NCBI GenBank assembly: GCA_002393575.1
Contig: DGSN01000018.1
Location: forward strand, 18,573-82,572
Length of the DNA stretch: 64,000 nucleotides
Source: Prevotellaceae bacterium UBA4361
GTDB lineage: Bacteria; Bacteroidota; Bacteroidia; Bacteroidales; Bacteroidaceae
Reading direction: 5' to 3'
Below are positions 43,832 through 52,806 of this stretch, one piece after another. The stretch's first letter is position 1. The number at the start of each line of letters is the position of its first letter. The translations under genes and the position numbers were made by a program. The notes beneath the pieces were generated by a model, which had not been told where the DNA came from, did not search any database, and was given only the letters and a program-made list of their open reading frames with translations.

Positions 43832-46831
43832 TCATTTCCTCGCTTTCAACCTTTTCACAGCCTTTTCAATCATGTCCATCGTACCGCTACCGTCGCTCAC
43901 GTACTTCACCACCATTTCAGCGTATTCGATGCTTTCCTTCAAGTCCTTCGAAGGGTTCTTCACGGCGCGAGCCTTTTCGAGCAGAGGAAGCAGCTCGTCC
44001 ATGTCCTCCAGTTCAGGAAGGTTGCCTGGGCGCATGGTGTTGATGGCAGCATTGAGTTCGGCAGTTGCCTTGTCGAGGTCAGCTTGAGTGGATTCTGGGT
44101 TGTCAAGTACCCGTTCAGCCTTGCCTAATTGTTCCATCATCCTACCGAAGGCATGTTTTGCCCACGGAGCATATTCTGGCACTTTCACTTCCATTGCTTC
44201 CCAACGAGCCTGTGCGTTGCGGCGGCTCTTTGCCTCCTGCATCGTTTCGCGCAGCGCAGAAATATCCACACCAGCTTCACCGCTCTCTGCGTTCACTTGC
44301 ACTGGTTCGCCAGGCAAATTGAGGCGTAGGTAGTGCGTGGCATTGCGATTCACGAAATAGTCGGGCACAAACGTCCTGCCAGCATACTCCAACGTATAGA
44401 CATGGTCGTAGGCACCATCGTTGGTGATAGGAGCATTGGCAAAGCGGCGACTTGCATCAGGTTTCATGCCGTTTTGCGCTCCGTTCAGTTTCACGTTCGT
44501 CAGTGCTGGGTCGAGGTCGATGGTTGCATCCTTCCAGTTTTCAATGCCTGTGGTTGCCATCACGAGTGGACCATACATAAACGTGCCTGTCCAGAGAGGG
44601 TCGAACGGAGTGCGGTTCTCGTTCTTGCCAGTTGCAGCAATCTGCATCTTGTCGGGACCATAGTCCAAATGCACACGGAATGGCATCACCACTTCCACCA
44701 CGTCCTTCGCCGTCCATTTCCTCGTTGGTATCTCCACGTAGCTGCCAGCTTGGTAGTGGTCAGCCACTTCCTTTCCGTTCAGTTTCACGCTGAAACCCTC
44801 TGTTGCCCAGTATGGCACACGCAGTTTCATGCTGAATCGTGCCTTTCCCTTTGCGATGCGGATGGTGCTTCTCTCGGCAGGCCATTCACATTCTTGCTTC
44901 AGCGTCACCTTCTTCTCGTCCCATTGAGCCGTGCTTGGCAGGTAGAGAGCCACCCAGATGGTCTCGTCCCCCACAAAGTAGGCTGCTTCCTGGTACTTCA
45001 CATGGTTTTCCGAACCTGTTCCACCACAACAAGTGCTCTGAGGTGTTTCGTTGCCCCACGGCTTCGACGCGTTCAAACCTACGGCATACTGATAGACCGT
45101 GGCATACTGCTGAGGATTCACGCTACCCACAATCTGGTTGTAGAGCACACGCTCGTAGTAGTCCATGTAGCCCGCATCGTCAGGACGGAAACAGTTCAGG
45201 TCCTTCGACAGCTTTGCCAAGTTGTAGGCGCAGCAGGTCTCGTTGATGGTTGGTTCAGGGTAGAGGTTGCGTCGTCCGTCGCCTGTCACGTTCGTACACA
45301 TCGACAGCACCTGCGTGTAGGGCTGACGGAACATTTCTCCGTTGCCCACGCCGCCCATCGCATAGCGGTATCTGCCTTGAATCATCGTCCAGAAGTTCTG
45401 GGCGATGTTATAGTAATAAGGGTTCTTGTTGCCACGATAGGCACGGAGCGCACCCGTCACCATCGGTATGTGCTGGTTGGCGTGGCGTGTGCGGATGGCA
45501 TCCACGTTGCGACTAAGAGGCTCGAAGAAAGCAGGAGAGTCGAAATAGGTGGATGCTTCCAGGAGTCGAGCCTTTTCCGTCTTGTCTTTCACCATTTCCG
45601 AGAGGCGAGCCAAACTCTCCTCCATACCGCCCACCTCGCCAGCGATATACATGTTCCACATCTCGTAGCGGTTACCTGGCTTCAGTCGGCGTTCCTCCTG
45701 CGTGCCGTCGTTCTTCACGAAGGTGCGGTAGTGCAAGCGGTTCCACACCCACAAGCCCATGTCCTTGGCAATCAGGAGTGCCTTCTCTGCCACCGCCTTG
45801 TCATCCACCAAGTTGGCAATGTCGATGAGTCCAGCCAGTTGCTTGTGAACCGTATAATAAGGAGCCCACACCCATTGCTCGTTGTTGTAGGCACGGTACA
45901 TTTCGATGAGCACGCAGTGCTGGGCAGGGATGGCATTCAGGTAGCCATAGCCATAGTGCTTGTAATCCTTCTTGTATTCGTCGAACGCACTCCATGTGCC
46001 TTTCAGTTCGCGCAGTTCCTCTTCAGGAGCCAAGTCGCGAGCTTCCCAGTAGCGTCCCAATTTTTCGTCCCACACGAACGTCCTCTCCTGGCACGTCCTC
46101 ATTTCGTTTACCATCGTGCGGATATTCTCCAAGAGCCGAGCCTTCTTCCCTGCATCCTGACAACTGGCGTATGCCATAGCTAACGCAGAGAGGTAGTGGC
46201 CCGTGCCGTGTCCTTTCAGTTTCGTTGTTGGCGAGTCCCAACCGTCCGACACGGGGTAGCCCTCCTTCGGCAGGTCGTAAGTGTCGCGGTAGTTGTAGAG
46301 CTGCTGCTTCACGTCGAGCGTCAGCAAGTGGTCGATGTCGAGGTCGCGGTTGTGCGTCAGTCGGTTCTTGCCGTCGATGCTCACCTTGTTGAGCGGCAAC
46401 GGATGCGCCACAGGCACGGCATCAGGCACGGCATCAGCCTCTGCCACTACGGTCACACGTGCAGTCACGGGGTAGCCCGCCGTCGTGGTGTTGTCGCCCG
46501 TGATGTAGCCTTTCACCTCGTAAGTCTTTCCCACAGGGTTCTTCGTCCTGTCGGCTTCCTCCTGCTCCACGCTCAACGACGAGTTCATCCATTTCACCTG
46601 TCGCCATTCGCTTTTGCCGTTCGTGTAAGTCACCCACAGTCGGTAAGGCAGTTTCGGTGCTGTCCCCACCTGTGCCTTTACCGTCACGTCCTGCACCTTC
46701 TGAATACGAATTGATGGTTCAGCATTCACGCTGTACCTCGTTCCACTTTCAGCTACGATTGTCAATGGTTGCAACAACAGCAAAGCCACTCCCAGAGTCT
46801 TTAATCTCATGTAAAATCTTTTTGTTTTCAT
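43832..46831 (-). CDS. GH127 beta-L-arabinofuranosidase-like glycoside hydrolase
   Basis: 999 residues from ATG 46831 (an alternative is MRLKTLGV seven codons on); a secretion signal ends near LTIVAES. An N-terminal Ig-like domain (~20-130) is followed by the GH127 (DUF1680) catalytic region: GHGTGHYLSALAMAYAS, YYTVHKQLAGLID, and the Zn/Cys site with ETCC (TINETCCAYN) and TCCGG (QSTCCGGTGS), matching Glu338/Cys340/Cys417/Cys418 of HypBA1, where Cys417 is the nucleophile. A C-terminal ~200-residue tail contains FIVAR-like helices. It should release L-arabinofuranose from plant glycans or glycoproteins. No SusCD pair is adjacent. A TATATTTG box (minus strand, 46873-46866) lies upstream. Confidence 0.88.
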   Translation of the reverse strand: MKTKRFYMRLKTLGVALLLLQPLTIVAESGTRYSVNAEPSIRIQKVQDVTVKAQVGTAPKLPYRLWVTYTNGKSEWRQVKWMNSSLSVEQEEADRTKNPVGKTYEVKGYITGDNTTTAGYPVTARVTVVAEADAVPDAVPVAHPLPLNKVSIDGKNRLTHNRDLDIDHLLTLDVKQQLYNYRDTYDLPKEGYPVSDGWDSPTTKLKGHGTGHYLSALAMAYASCQDAGKKARLLENIRTMVNEMRTCQERTFVWDEKLGRYWEARDLAPEEELRELKGTWSAFDEYKKDYKHYGYGYLNAIPAQHCVLIEMYRAYNNEQWVWAPYYTVHKQLAGLIDIANLVDDKAVAEKALLIAKDMGLWVWNRLHYRTFVKNDGTQEERRLKPGNRYEMWNMYIAGEVGGMEESLARLSEMVKDKTEKARLLEASTYFDSPAFFEPLSRNVDAIRTRHANQHIPMVTGALRAYRGNKNPYYYNIAQNFWTMIQGRYRYAMGGVGNGEMFRQPYTQVLSMCTNVTGDGRRNLYPEPTINETCCAYNLAKLSKDLNCFRPDDAGYMDYYERVLYNQIVGSVNPQQYATVYQYAVGLNASKPWGNETPQSTCCGGTGSENHVKYQEAAYFVGDETIWVALYLPSTAQWDEKKVTLKQECEWPAERSTIRIAKGKARFSMKLRVPYWATEGFSVKLNGKEVADHYQAGSYVEIPTRKWTAKDVVEVVMPFRVHLDYGPDKMQIAATGKNENRTPFDPLWTGTFMYGPLVMATTGIENWKDATIDLDPALTNVKLNGAQNGMKPDASRRFANAPITNDGAYDHVYTLEYAGRTFVPDYFVNRNATHYLRLNLPGEPVQVNAESGEAGVDISALRETMQEAKSRRNAQARWEAMEVKVPEYAPWAKHAFGRMMEQLGKAERVLDNPESTQADLDKATAELNAAINTMRPGNLPELEDMDELLPLLEKARAVKNPSKDLKESIEYAEMVVKYVSDGSGTMDMIEKAVKRLKARK

Positions 46832-47050
46832 ATAGTTAGGATAGTTAGTTGTCAACAAATTTCTGCAAATATAACACATTATTTCCCATTAAGAAAAGTT
46901 AGTGTCAACAAATTCACGCAAAGGAACGCAAATAATTCCTACGAAGGACAGGAGTAAGAAGAGAAAAGTGATAAATGAATAGTGAAAAATAGAAACTCCT
47001 ATACTCCTATACATCGTAGAAAAACAAAGAAAAAGGATGGCGTGAAGCGG

Positions 47051-47126
47051 CGAAGGCTCGTTTGAGTTTTAACGAGCGTTCGGCGGAGTGATGACGAAGG
47101 CTCGGCGAGATTAAAACGAACGCTCG
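47051..47126. repeat. Four-unit 22-bp palindrome array, locus 4
   Basis: Cores CGAAGGCTCG, CGAGCGTTCG, CGAAGGCTCG and CGAACGCTCG start at 47051, 47073, 47095 and 47117, each 22 bp apart. The conserved tail is weaker here. Lies between divergent genes (starts 46831 and 47483). The rest of 46832-47482 holds GGAGT-rich inverted repeats (about 47240-47390) and TAACTTTG at 47449-47456, the probable -7 box of the acyltransferase gene; no gene was seen. Confidence 0.85.
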
Positions 47127-47482
47127 TTTTTTTACGATGTCCTCAATCTCGGTTTTCTGTCTTTCTAAGTGTCAGTAAGGGTGTCAACATCACTCAGTCA
47201 GAATATACTCAAGGTAACTTCGACGTTGAAATCGGTACGAAGGTGAATCTTTACGGAGTTAAGGAGTTTTGGAGTAATAAAAGTGAAAAGTGGAAAACAA
47301 AGACTTCCTTGACTCCAATGCTCCGTTGAAATACAAAACAGGGACGGAGGGAGTAAAGAGGAAATCTCCTTGACTCCTATACTCCGTAGAGACAAAAAAA
47401 TTTGTGCGAAATGTCGGGAAAAGAATGATGATAATATAAACTTTTTTCTAACTTTGCAGCAACTATAGTTTGGAACGCGGAA

Positions 47483-48553
47483 ATGCAAGGGAAACAGCGA
47501 CTGGAATGGCTGGATGCCATGCGGGGATTTACGATGATTCTCGTGGTGGCGTATCATGTGGGGCAGATGTGCTTCGGGATGAATCTGAAGACATCTACGT
47601 CGATGCCGTTGATTGTGTTGTTTCGTATGCCGTTGTTCTTCTTCGTGAGTGGGTTCTTGGCTTGGAAGGCTGACATGGTTTGGACGAGGCGGAGGCTGGG
47701 AACGATGATTTGGAAGAAGTTCAAGATTCAGGTGATTCCTACGGTGGTGTTCCTGATAGTGTTCCTGGTGGTGCGTGCAAAGCATTTCTTGCCTGCTGTG
47801 GAACGTGCGCTGGCTTCGCCTACGAAGGATGGGTATTGGTTTACTTGGGCTTTGCTCATCATGTTCGTCGTCTACTATGTGTTTGCGTTTGTTGAGCAGC
47901 ACGTGAAGCGTGAAGCGTGGGGCGTGAACTGTGGAGGATGGGGCATTTGGGTGCTGTGGATTCTGAGTATTGTCGTTTATGAAACGGCTTTCATGCCGAA
48001 GTGGTTCAGCTATCCTGAGAGTGCGTTCATGCGTTATTCGAGCTTGATTCAGGTGGTGTATTATTTCCAGTTCTTCTTGTTTGGCAATATCGTCCATCGC
48101 TATTGGGACGGGGTGGAGCGTCTGTTCGATACTCGTTGGTTCTTCCCTGTGGTGACGGTGGTTGCATTTGTCTGTGCTGCCGATGTGCTGAAGTGGCATA
48201 CGCTGCGCTTGATGTGGGCGAATCTGCCTCGCACGCTGGCGATGTATGCGCTGATGCTGATGGTGGTGATGTTCTTCCGCTACTACAAGGACTCGGTGAC
48301 GAGGCAGACGGTGACGGGACACTGCTTGCAATACATCGGTGTGCGCACGTTGGACATCTATCTGCTGCATTTCATCTTGATGCCGAAGCTGAAGATGGTG
48401 GGCCCGTGGATAGATGGCTTGCATCCCAACTTCGTGCTGGAGGTGGTGCTGACGGTGAGTGTGGCGCTGGTGGTGATTGCGTTTTGCTGCTTGGCGAGCA
48501 ATGTGCTGCGTGTGAGCCCGTTCTTCAAGAAATATCTGTTCGGAAGAAAATGA
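47483..48553 (+). CDS. Acyltransferase 3 family membrane protein (1)
   Basis: 356 residues with about ten TM helices. Family start RLEWLDAMRGFTMILVVAYHVGQM contains the R/E and H residues expected for acyl transfer, followed by LFRMPLFFFVSGFLAWK. These OafA/YrhL-like enzymes O-acylate surface sugars from the cytoplasmic membrane. First gene in a same-strand set of glycan-related genes. Substrate cannot be read from sequence. Confidence 0.85.
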   Translation: MQGKQRLEWLDAMRGFTMILVVAYHVGQMCFGMNLKTSTSMPLIVLFRMPLFFFVSGFLAWKADMVWTRRRLGTMIWKKFKIQVIPTVVFLIVFLVVRAKHFLPAVERALASPTKDGYWFTWALLIMFVVYYVFAFVEQHVKREAWGVNCGGWGIWVLWILSIVVYETAFMPKWFSYPESAFMRYSSLIQVVYYFQFFLFGNIVHRYWDGVERLFDTRWFFPVVTVVAFVCAADVLKWHTLRLMWANLPRTLAMYALMLMVVMFFRYYKDSVTRQTVTGHCLQYIGVRTLDIYLLHFILMPKLKMVGPWIDGLHPNFVLEVVLTVSVALVVIAFCCLASNVLRVSPFFKKYLFGRK

Positions 48554-48634
48554 GACAACAAATGAAGGGAAGAGTGTCAACAAATTAGATGATGTTGGCT
48601 CTGTCTTTTAACTATTAACTTTTAACTTGAATTG

Positions 48635-49651
48635 ATGAGGGAAAGAAATCATGCATTCGATTTTCTGTGTGGCATCTGCATTATCAGGATGATGATGCTG
48701 CACATCACTGGTGCGTGTGGATTCCAGACGGAAGGGTGGTGGAAGGAAATCATGTGGTGGACGTATTTCTTCATGTCGTTTTTCTTCTTCAAGGCGGGCT
48801 ATTTCAACAAGACGGTGAGCGGAAAGTCGTGGGAATACTGCAAGGACAAGTTCAAGCGACTGATGATTCCGTACTTTGTGTGGGGTGTCATTGGCAATGC
48901 CATTTATTTCTTCTTTGCCTGGTTTATCCTCGACGAGAAGAATGCGATGGTGAAGGAAATCAGTTGGGAGCATATTTGGAACACGAGTTCGTTCTATGGC
49001 AATATCCCTTGCTGGTTCCTCTTCTCGTTCTTTGTGGCGTACATTGGTATGCACTTCTTGCAGAAGGTGAGGGGACTGCGCTGGGTGGTGCTGGTGTTTC
49101 CGCTGGTAAGTTATGGGCTGTACAAAATGGGGAATCCTTTGTGGCTGAGTCTGAACAATGTGTTCTTCGGCATCTTCCTGTTCTTCCTGGGGCGCGTGTG
49201 GAAATGGATATTGAACCGCTTGAACCAGCCGTTGAGGATTGGCATTTCGCTGGTGTTCGTGGCTATGTTCGTGTATATGAATATTGAGCATCATGGTGAA
49301 TATAGCATGTCGGACAATCGTTGGGACGGGAACGTGTGGAATATTCTGGCTTGCACGTTCTGTTCGCTGTGCGGCATTAGTGGACTGCTGCTGTCGGTGA
49401 AGATGCCTCGTGTGCCGTTGGTGAATTATATTGGTCAGCATTCGATGGTGTTCTTCGTGGCTCATGCTCCGATGCTGACGTTCTACAAGATGGTGCGCTC
49501 GGCAAATGTCCACACGCTGAAGAATCATTGGGACGACTATGTGCTGCTCATCGTGATTCTCTTTGGCGTTTGTATTTTGCTTGTGCCATACGTGGAGAAG
49601 GTGGCTTGGCTAAGCGGAAGGTTTCCTAAGAAAATAAAGAATGAAGAATGA
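48635..49651 (+). CDS. Acyltransferase 3 family membrane protein (2)
   Basis: 338 residues, about ten TM helices. Start RNHAFDFLCGICIIRMMMLHITGA and WWTYFFMSFFFFKAGYFNK fit the Acyl_transf_3 pattern, and the C-terminal helix pair includes IGQHSMVFFVAHAP. Only weakly similar to the preceding acyltransferase, so not a recent duplicate. Start at ATG 48635; the preceding TTG is less likely. Its stop overlaps the LicD ATG (ATGA), so the two are co-translated. Confidence 0.83.
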   Translation: MRERNHAFDFLCGICIIRMMMLHITGACGFQTEGWWKEIMWWTYFFMSFFFFKAGYFNKTVSGKSWEYCKDKFKRLMIPYFVWGVIGNAIYFFFAWFILDEKNAMVKEISWEHIWNTSSFYGNIPCWFLFSFFVAYIGMHFLQKVRGLRWVVLVFPLVSYGLYKMGNPLWLSLNNVFFGIFLFFLGRVWKWILNRLNQPLRIGISLVFVAMFVYMNIEHHGEYSMSDNRWDGNVWNILACTFCSLCGISGLLLSVKMPRVPLVNYIGQHSMVFFVAHAPMLTFYKMVRSANVHTLKNHWDDYVLLIVILFGVCILLVPYVEKVAWLSGRFPKKIKNEE

Positions 49652-50490
49652 AAAGAGAAGAATCTCAACAAGATAACTATTCGTTTAATTCTGAAGAACT
49701 GAAGGCGCGTTTCAATCCTGAGGGCTCGATGCTCAGGAAGCAACAGAGGCGGATGACGGAGATGCTGCTGGTGGTGGATGGCATTTGCAAGAAGCATGGC
49801 ATTCGCTACTGGTTGTGTGCTGGTACGCTGTTGGGGGCTGTGCGACATGGGGGCTATATCCCGTGGGATGACGACCTCGACATCGAGCTGATGCGTGAGG
49901 ACTACTTGAAGTTGCTGAAGGTGATGCCTCAGGAACTGCCTGCCGACTATGCGCTGCAAACGCATGAGTCGGATGCCAACTACTTCTACGCATACGCCAA
50001 GCTGCGCGACAGGAGAAGCCATCTGGAGGAACTGAACCACTATGACCGTATCTTCAAGGAACAGGGTGTGTTCATCGACATCTTCCCGATGGAGCAGGCT
50101 CCGCAGCCCTTGCGCTGGATTTCGTGCCGCACGTTGGGTTTTGCCTACAAAGTGCTGAACAATCCCAACTATTCTGACGAGGTGGCTGCGAGGAAGGTGC
50201 GTCGCATCTACCGTGTGAATGAGAAGTTGGTGTTCCCTGTGCTTCGAGCCTTGGGCAAGTTGTGGCCGATGGGCGAGAAAATCCGCTATTCGTATGGCAT
50301 TCCTTACAACGACATCCGCCTGCGTTCTTACCTCTTCCCTTTGGGCACCTGCCAGTTTGAGGGGCATGAAATGCCTGCTCCGCGCGATTGCGATGCCTAT
50401 CTGAAGGACAAGTTTGGCGACTACATGCGCCTGCCAAGCATGGACGAACTTCATCCTCATGTCGATAAAATCATCATTGATGGGGAATGA
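49648..50490 (+). CDS. LicD-family phosphotransferase
   Basis: 280 residues, cytoplasmic. Nucleotidyltransferase-like core: YWLCAGTLLGAVRHGGYIPWDDDLDIELMRED (the GTLLGAVRH and DDDxDI motifs) and FIDIFPME. LicD proteins transfer phosphocholine or related phospho-substituents to surface glycans. Placement after two acyltransferases and before a glycosyltransferase supports decoration of a surface polysaccharide. Metal-binding aspartates are present, so probably active. Confidence 0.88.
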   Translation: MKREESQQDNYSFNSEELKARFNPEGSMLRKQQRRMTEMLLVVDGICKKHGIRYWLCAGTLLGAVRHGGYIPWDDDLDIELMREDYLKLLKVMPQELPADYALQTHESDANYFYAYAKLRDRRSHLEELNHYDRIFKEQGVFIDIFPMEQAPQPLRWISCRTLGFAYKVLNNPNYSDEVAARKVRRIYRVNEKLVFPVLRALGKLWPMGEKIRYSYGIPYNDIRLRSYLFPLGTCQFEGHEMPAPRDCDAYLKDKFGDYMRLPSMDELHPHVDKIIIDGE

Positions 50491-50638
50491 GGAATGAAGA
50501 ATGTAGAATGAAGAATTAAGAATGGTTTTCACTCTCTTCACTCTTCACTCTACATTCTTCACTCTTCATTCTCCATTCTTCATTCTTAATTCTACATTCT
50601 TCACTCTTCATTCTTAATTCTTAATTCCTCATTTCATC
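50484..50638. repeat. Tandem and inverted GAATGAA / ATTCTTC heptamers
   Basis: Purine-strand units (GAATGAAGAAT) at 50489-50525 face many ATTCTTC/ATTCTAC units up to 50630, allowing a long imperfect hairpin. Shorter tracts of the same kind occur at 8766-8826, 21565-21618 and 35085-35112. Confidence 0.7.
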
Positions 50639-51610
50639 ATGCGTTCTCCCGTAGCGATTTTTGTTTATAACCGAGTGGATAACACCCAGAAGACGGTGCA
50701 GGCTTTGCTGAACAACAGTTTGGCAAAGGAAACAGATGTGTATGTGTTCAGCGATGGCGGAAAGAACAAGGAGTCGTGGATGAAGGTGCATGAGGTGCGT
50801 GCCTATTTGCACGAAGTGGAACGGGAGGTGGCTGCGAATGCTGGGCTGAAGAGCTTCACCATCGTTGAACGACCTGAAAACATCTACTTGGAGCGAAACA
50901 TCATCGAGGGTATCGACTATGTGCTGGAGCATCACGACACGGTGATTGTGCTGGAAGATGACATTGTCACGTCTCCTTATTATTTAGAATATATGAACGA
51001 GGCGTTCGACATGTATCGCGATGAGAAACGGGTGATGCACGTAGCAGGTTTCACGAACTTGGACTTGTTGTCGTCCTCGGATGAATGGAAAGGAAGTGAA
51101 ACTTATTTCACGCCTCACATGTCGGGCTGGGGATGGGGCACCTGGAAGGACCGCTGGCAAACGCATTTCCACCATTATGAAACGGAGGAAGAAGCATTGC
51201 AGGGCATGAGCGATGCGGACATCAATGCCATGCAGTATGACGGCGTGTTTCCTTGTTTGAAGTCATTGAAGAAACGCCCAATTCCGTGGGACATCTGCTG
51301 GGAAATGAAAATCTACAAGGCAGGAGGACTCTGCCTCACTCCTGCGCACACGATGGTTCGCAACATTGGTTTGCAAAGTGGTACGCACTTCCGCGCCTAT
51401 AGCATTTTGCAGCGTTATGAGTTCGACCGCGAACCGCTTCAGCGCAAGTTGAGGCTTGAAAGGCAGGTGCCAGAGAAGAACCCAGCCATTGAAAATCTTT
51501 TCAAGGAAGCCATCCGCGACTGGGGCATCCGCTACACGTGGCTGGGGAAGATGGTGAGATGGGTGTATAAGAAGGTGATGAATGGCTTCGGCACAACCGA
51601 AGCGAATTAA
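50639..51610 (+). CDS. Glycosyltransferase (GT-A type)
   Basis: 323 residues. Begins SPVAIFVYNRVDNTQKTVQALL, with VYVFSDGG and VIVLEDDIVTSPYYLEYMNEA: the LEDD motif supplies the divalent-metal aspartates. Later SGWGWGTWKDRW is typical of a Bacteroidetes family of glycosyltransferases related to GNT-I/GT2 enzymes. Sugar donor unknown. The last codons (NGFGTTEAN) are encoded by a hairpin repeat (51585-51603), suggesting the original stop was displaced. Confidence 0.8.
   Translation: MRSPVAIFVYNRVDNTQKTVQALLNNSLAKETDVYVFSDGGKNKESWMKVHEVRAYLHEVEREVAANAGLKSFTIVERPENIYLERNIIEGIDYVLEHHDTVIVLEDDIVTSPYYLEYMNEAFDMYRDEKRVMHVAGFTNLDLLSSSDEWKGSETYFTPHMSGWGWGTWKDRWQTHFHHYETEEEALQGMSDADINAMQYDGVFPCLKSLKKRPIPWDICWEMKIYKAGGLCLTPAHTMVRNIGLQSGTHFRAYSILQRYEFDREPLQRKLRLERQVPEKNPAIENLFKEAIRDWGIRYTWLGKMVRWVYKKVMNGFGTTEAN
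51585..51603 (+). other. Hairpin at the 3' end of the glycosyltransferase gene
   Basis: GCTTCGG-CACAA-CCGAAGC, near-identical to 33453-33471. The stop codon follows 4 bases later, then A/G-rich sequence; not a clear terminator. Confidence 0.5.
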
Positions 51611-51734
51611 AAAAGGGCATGGAGAAAGCAATTTCGTTAATTCTCCTAAAATCTTCTCGTTATTCGTCTATTTTTTATTACCTTTGCAAAGTTCTCATCA
51701 AGCATCATCAATTTTTTTATAAAACTATAATATT

Positions 51735-52538
51735 ATGGCAAATTTATTTTCACTCGAAGGAAAGAATGCGTGGATTACTGGCGCATCCTACGGTATTGGT
51801 TTCAACATCGCAAAGGCTTTCGTGGAAGCAGGTGTGAAGAACATCATTTTCAACGACATCAATGAGGCTGCTCTTCAGCGCGGACTCGACAACTACAAGG
51901 AAGCTGGCATTGAGAACGTGAAGGGCTATGTTTGCGACGTGACTGACGAGAACGCTGTGAAGGCACTCGTTGAGAAGATTCACGAAGAAGTGGGTCAGAT
52001 TGACATCCTCGTGAACAATGCTGGTATCATCAAGCGTATTCCTATGCACGAGATGAAGCGTGCAGAGTTCCAGCAAGTGATTGACATCGACTTGGTAGGT
52101 CCATTCATCGTTAGCTCGGCAGTTATCCCTGAGATGATGGAGCGCAGAGAGGGCAAGATTATCAACATCTGCTCGATGATGTCCGAACTGGGTCGTGAAA
52201 CCGTGAGTGCATACGCAGCTGCAAAGGGTGGCTTGAAGATGCTCACTCGCAACATCTGCTCAGAGTATGGCGAATACAACATCCAGTGCAACGGCATCGG
52301 TCCTGGCTACATCGCTACTCCTCAGACTGCTCCTCTCCGTGAGCGTCAACCAGACGGAAGCCGCCATCCATTCGACTCTTTCATCTGCGCAAAGACTCCT
52401 GCTGGTCGCTGGTTGGACCCAAGCGAGTTGGGAGGTCCTGCTGTCTTCTTGGCTTCTCACGCTTCTGATGCTGTGAACGGTCATATTCTCTATGTTGACG
52501 GCGGTATCTTGGCTTACATTGGCAAGCAGCCTAAGTAA
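51735..52538 (+). CDS. SDR-family sugar-acid dehydrogenase (gluconate 5-dehydrogenase / KduD-like)
   Basis: 267 residues, classical short-chain dehydrogenase. NAD(P) site GASYGIG (around 17-23), NNAG, catalytic Ser (NICSMMSELGRE) and YAAAK. The block NGIGPGYIATPQTAPLRE and the C-terminus GGILAYIGKQP match the Bacteroidales proteins named gluconate 5-dehydrogenase, which group with KduD (2-dehydro-3-deoxy-D-gluconate 5-dehydrogenase). It could complete the uronate step begun by KduI at 23212-24054. TACCTTTG at 51679-51686 is a probable -7 box. A strong terminator follows. Confidence 0.85.
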   Translation: MANLFSLEGKNAWITGASYGIGFNIAKAFVEAGVKNIIFNDINEAALQRGLDNYKEAGIENVKGYVCDVTDENAVKALVEKIHEEVGQIDILVNNAGIIKRIPMHEMKRAEFQQVIDIDLVGPFIVSSAVIPEMMERREGKIINICSMMSELGRETVSAYAAAKGGLKMLTRNICSEYGEYNIQCNGIGPGYIATPQTAPLRERQPDGSRHPFDSFICAKTPAGRWLDPSELGGPAVFLASHASDAVNGHILYVDGGILAYIGKQPK

Positions 52539-52570
52539 GAGAGAAAAAGGTGAAACACGAAACGTGAAAA

Positions 52571-52610
52571 GGGAGGAATTTCTCATTGCGGGAAATTCCT
52601 CCCTTTGTGT
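52571..52610 (+). terminator. Terminator after the SDR dehydrogenase gene
   Basis: GGGAGGAATTTC and GGAAATTCCTCCC (52571-52603) followed by TTTGTGTTT. Confidence 0.85.
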
Positions 52611-52613
52611 TTG

Positions 52614-52730
52614 TGTCGGAAAGTCTGACAAGTTGTCAGAAAATCTGTCAGCTTTGTCGGCTTTTCGTCGGGTTTTGCTCAGCTTGTGTCGGAAATCTTG
52701 TCGAATTCGTCGGTGGCACGTATTTTGCAC
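52614..52730 (+). promoter_or_regulatory. Candidate sigma-54 promoter and upstream dyads of groESL
   Basis: TGGCACG-TATT-TTGCA (52714-52729) has the GG-N10-GC spacing of RpoN promoters. Upstream are two dyads of the form TGTCRGA-N3-TCTGNCA at 52614-52630 and 52634-52650 (centres 20 bp apart) and a weaker one near 52687. They sit about 65-100 bases before the -24 element, where enhancer-binding proteins usually bind. TCTGACAA-G-TTGTCAGA at 52624-52640 is a perfect palindrome across the first two. No TAnnTTTG match was seen. Confidence 0.55.
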
Positions 52731-52806
52731 AAGTTGTTCTTCGGAGATTTGATATTCCTTATTCAGAAGTTAAACTCAATCATAAAAATAAAAACAAAAA
52801 AGCATT

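Noticed and set aside
44333..46183. 616-codon plus-strand frame opposite the GH127 gene
   Set aside because: The minus-strand frame encodes a complete catalytic domain with zinc-site cysteines; the plus frame has His/Arg-rich shadow composition.
47198..48583. 461-codon minus-strand frame opposite the first acyltransferase gene
   Set aside because: His/Gln/Arg-rich shadow composition; the plus frame has clear membrane helices and family motifs.
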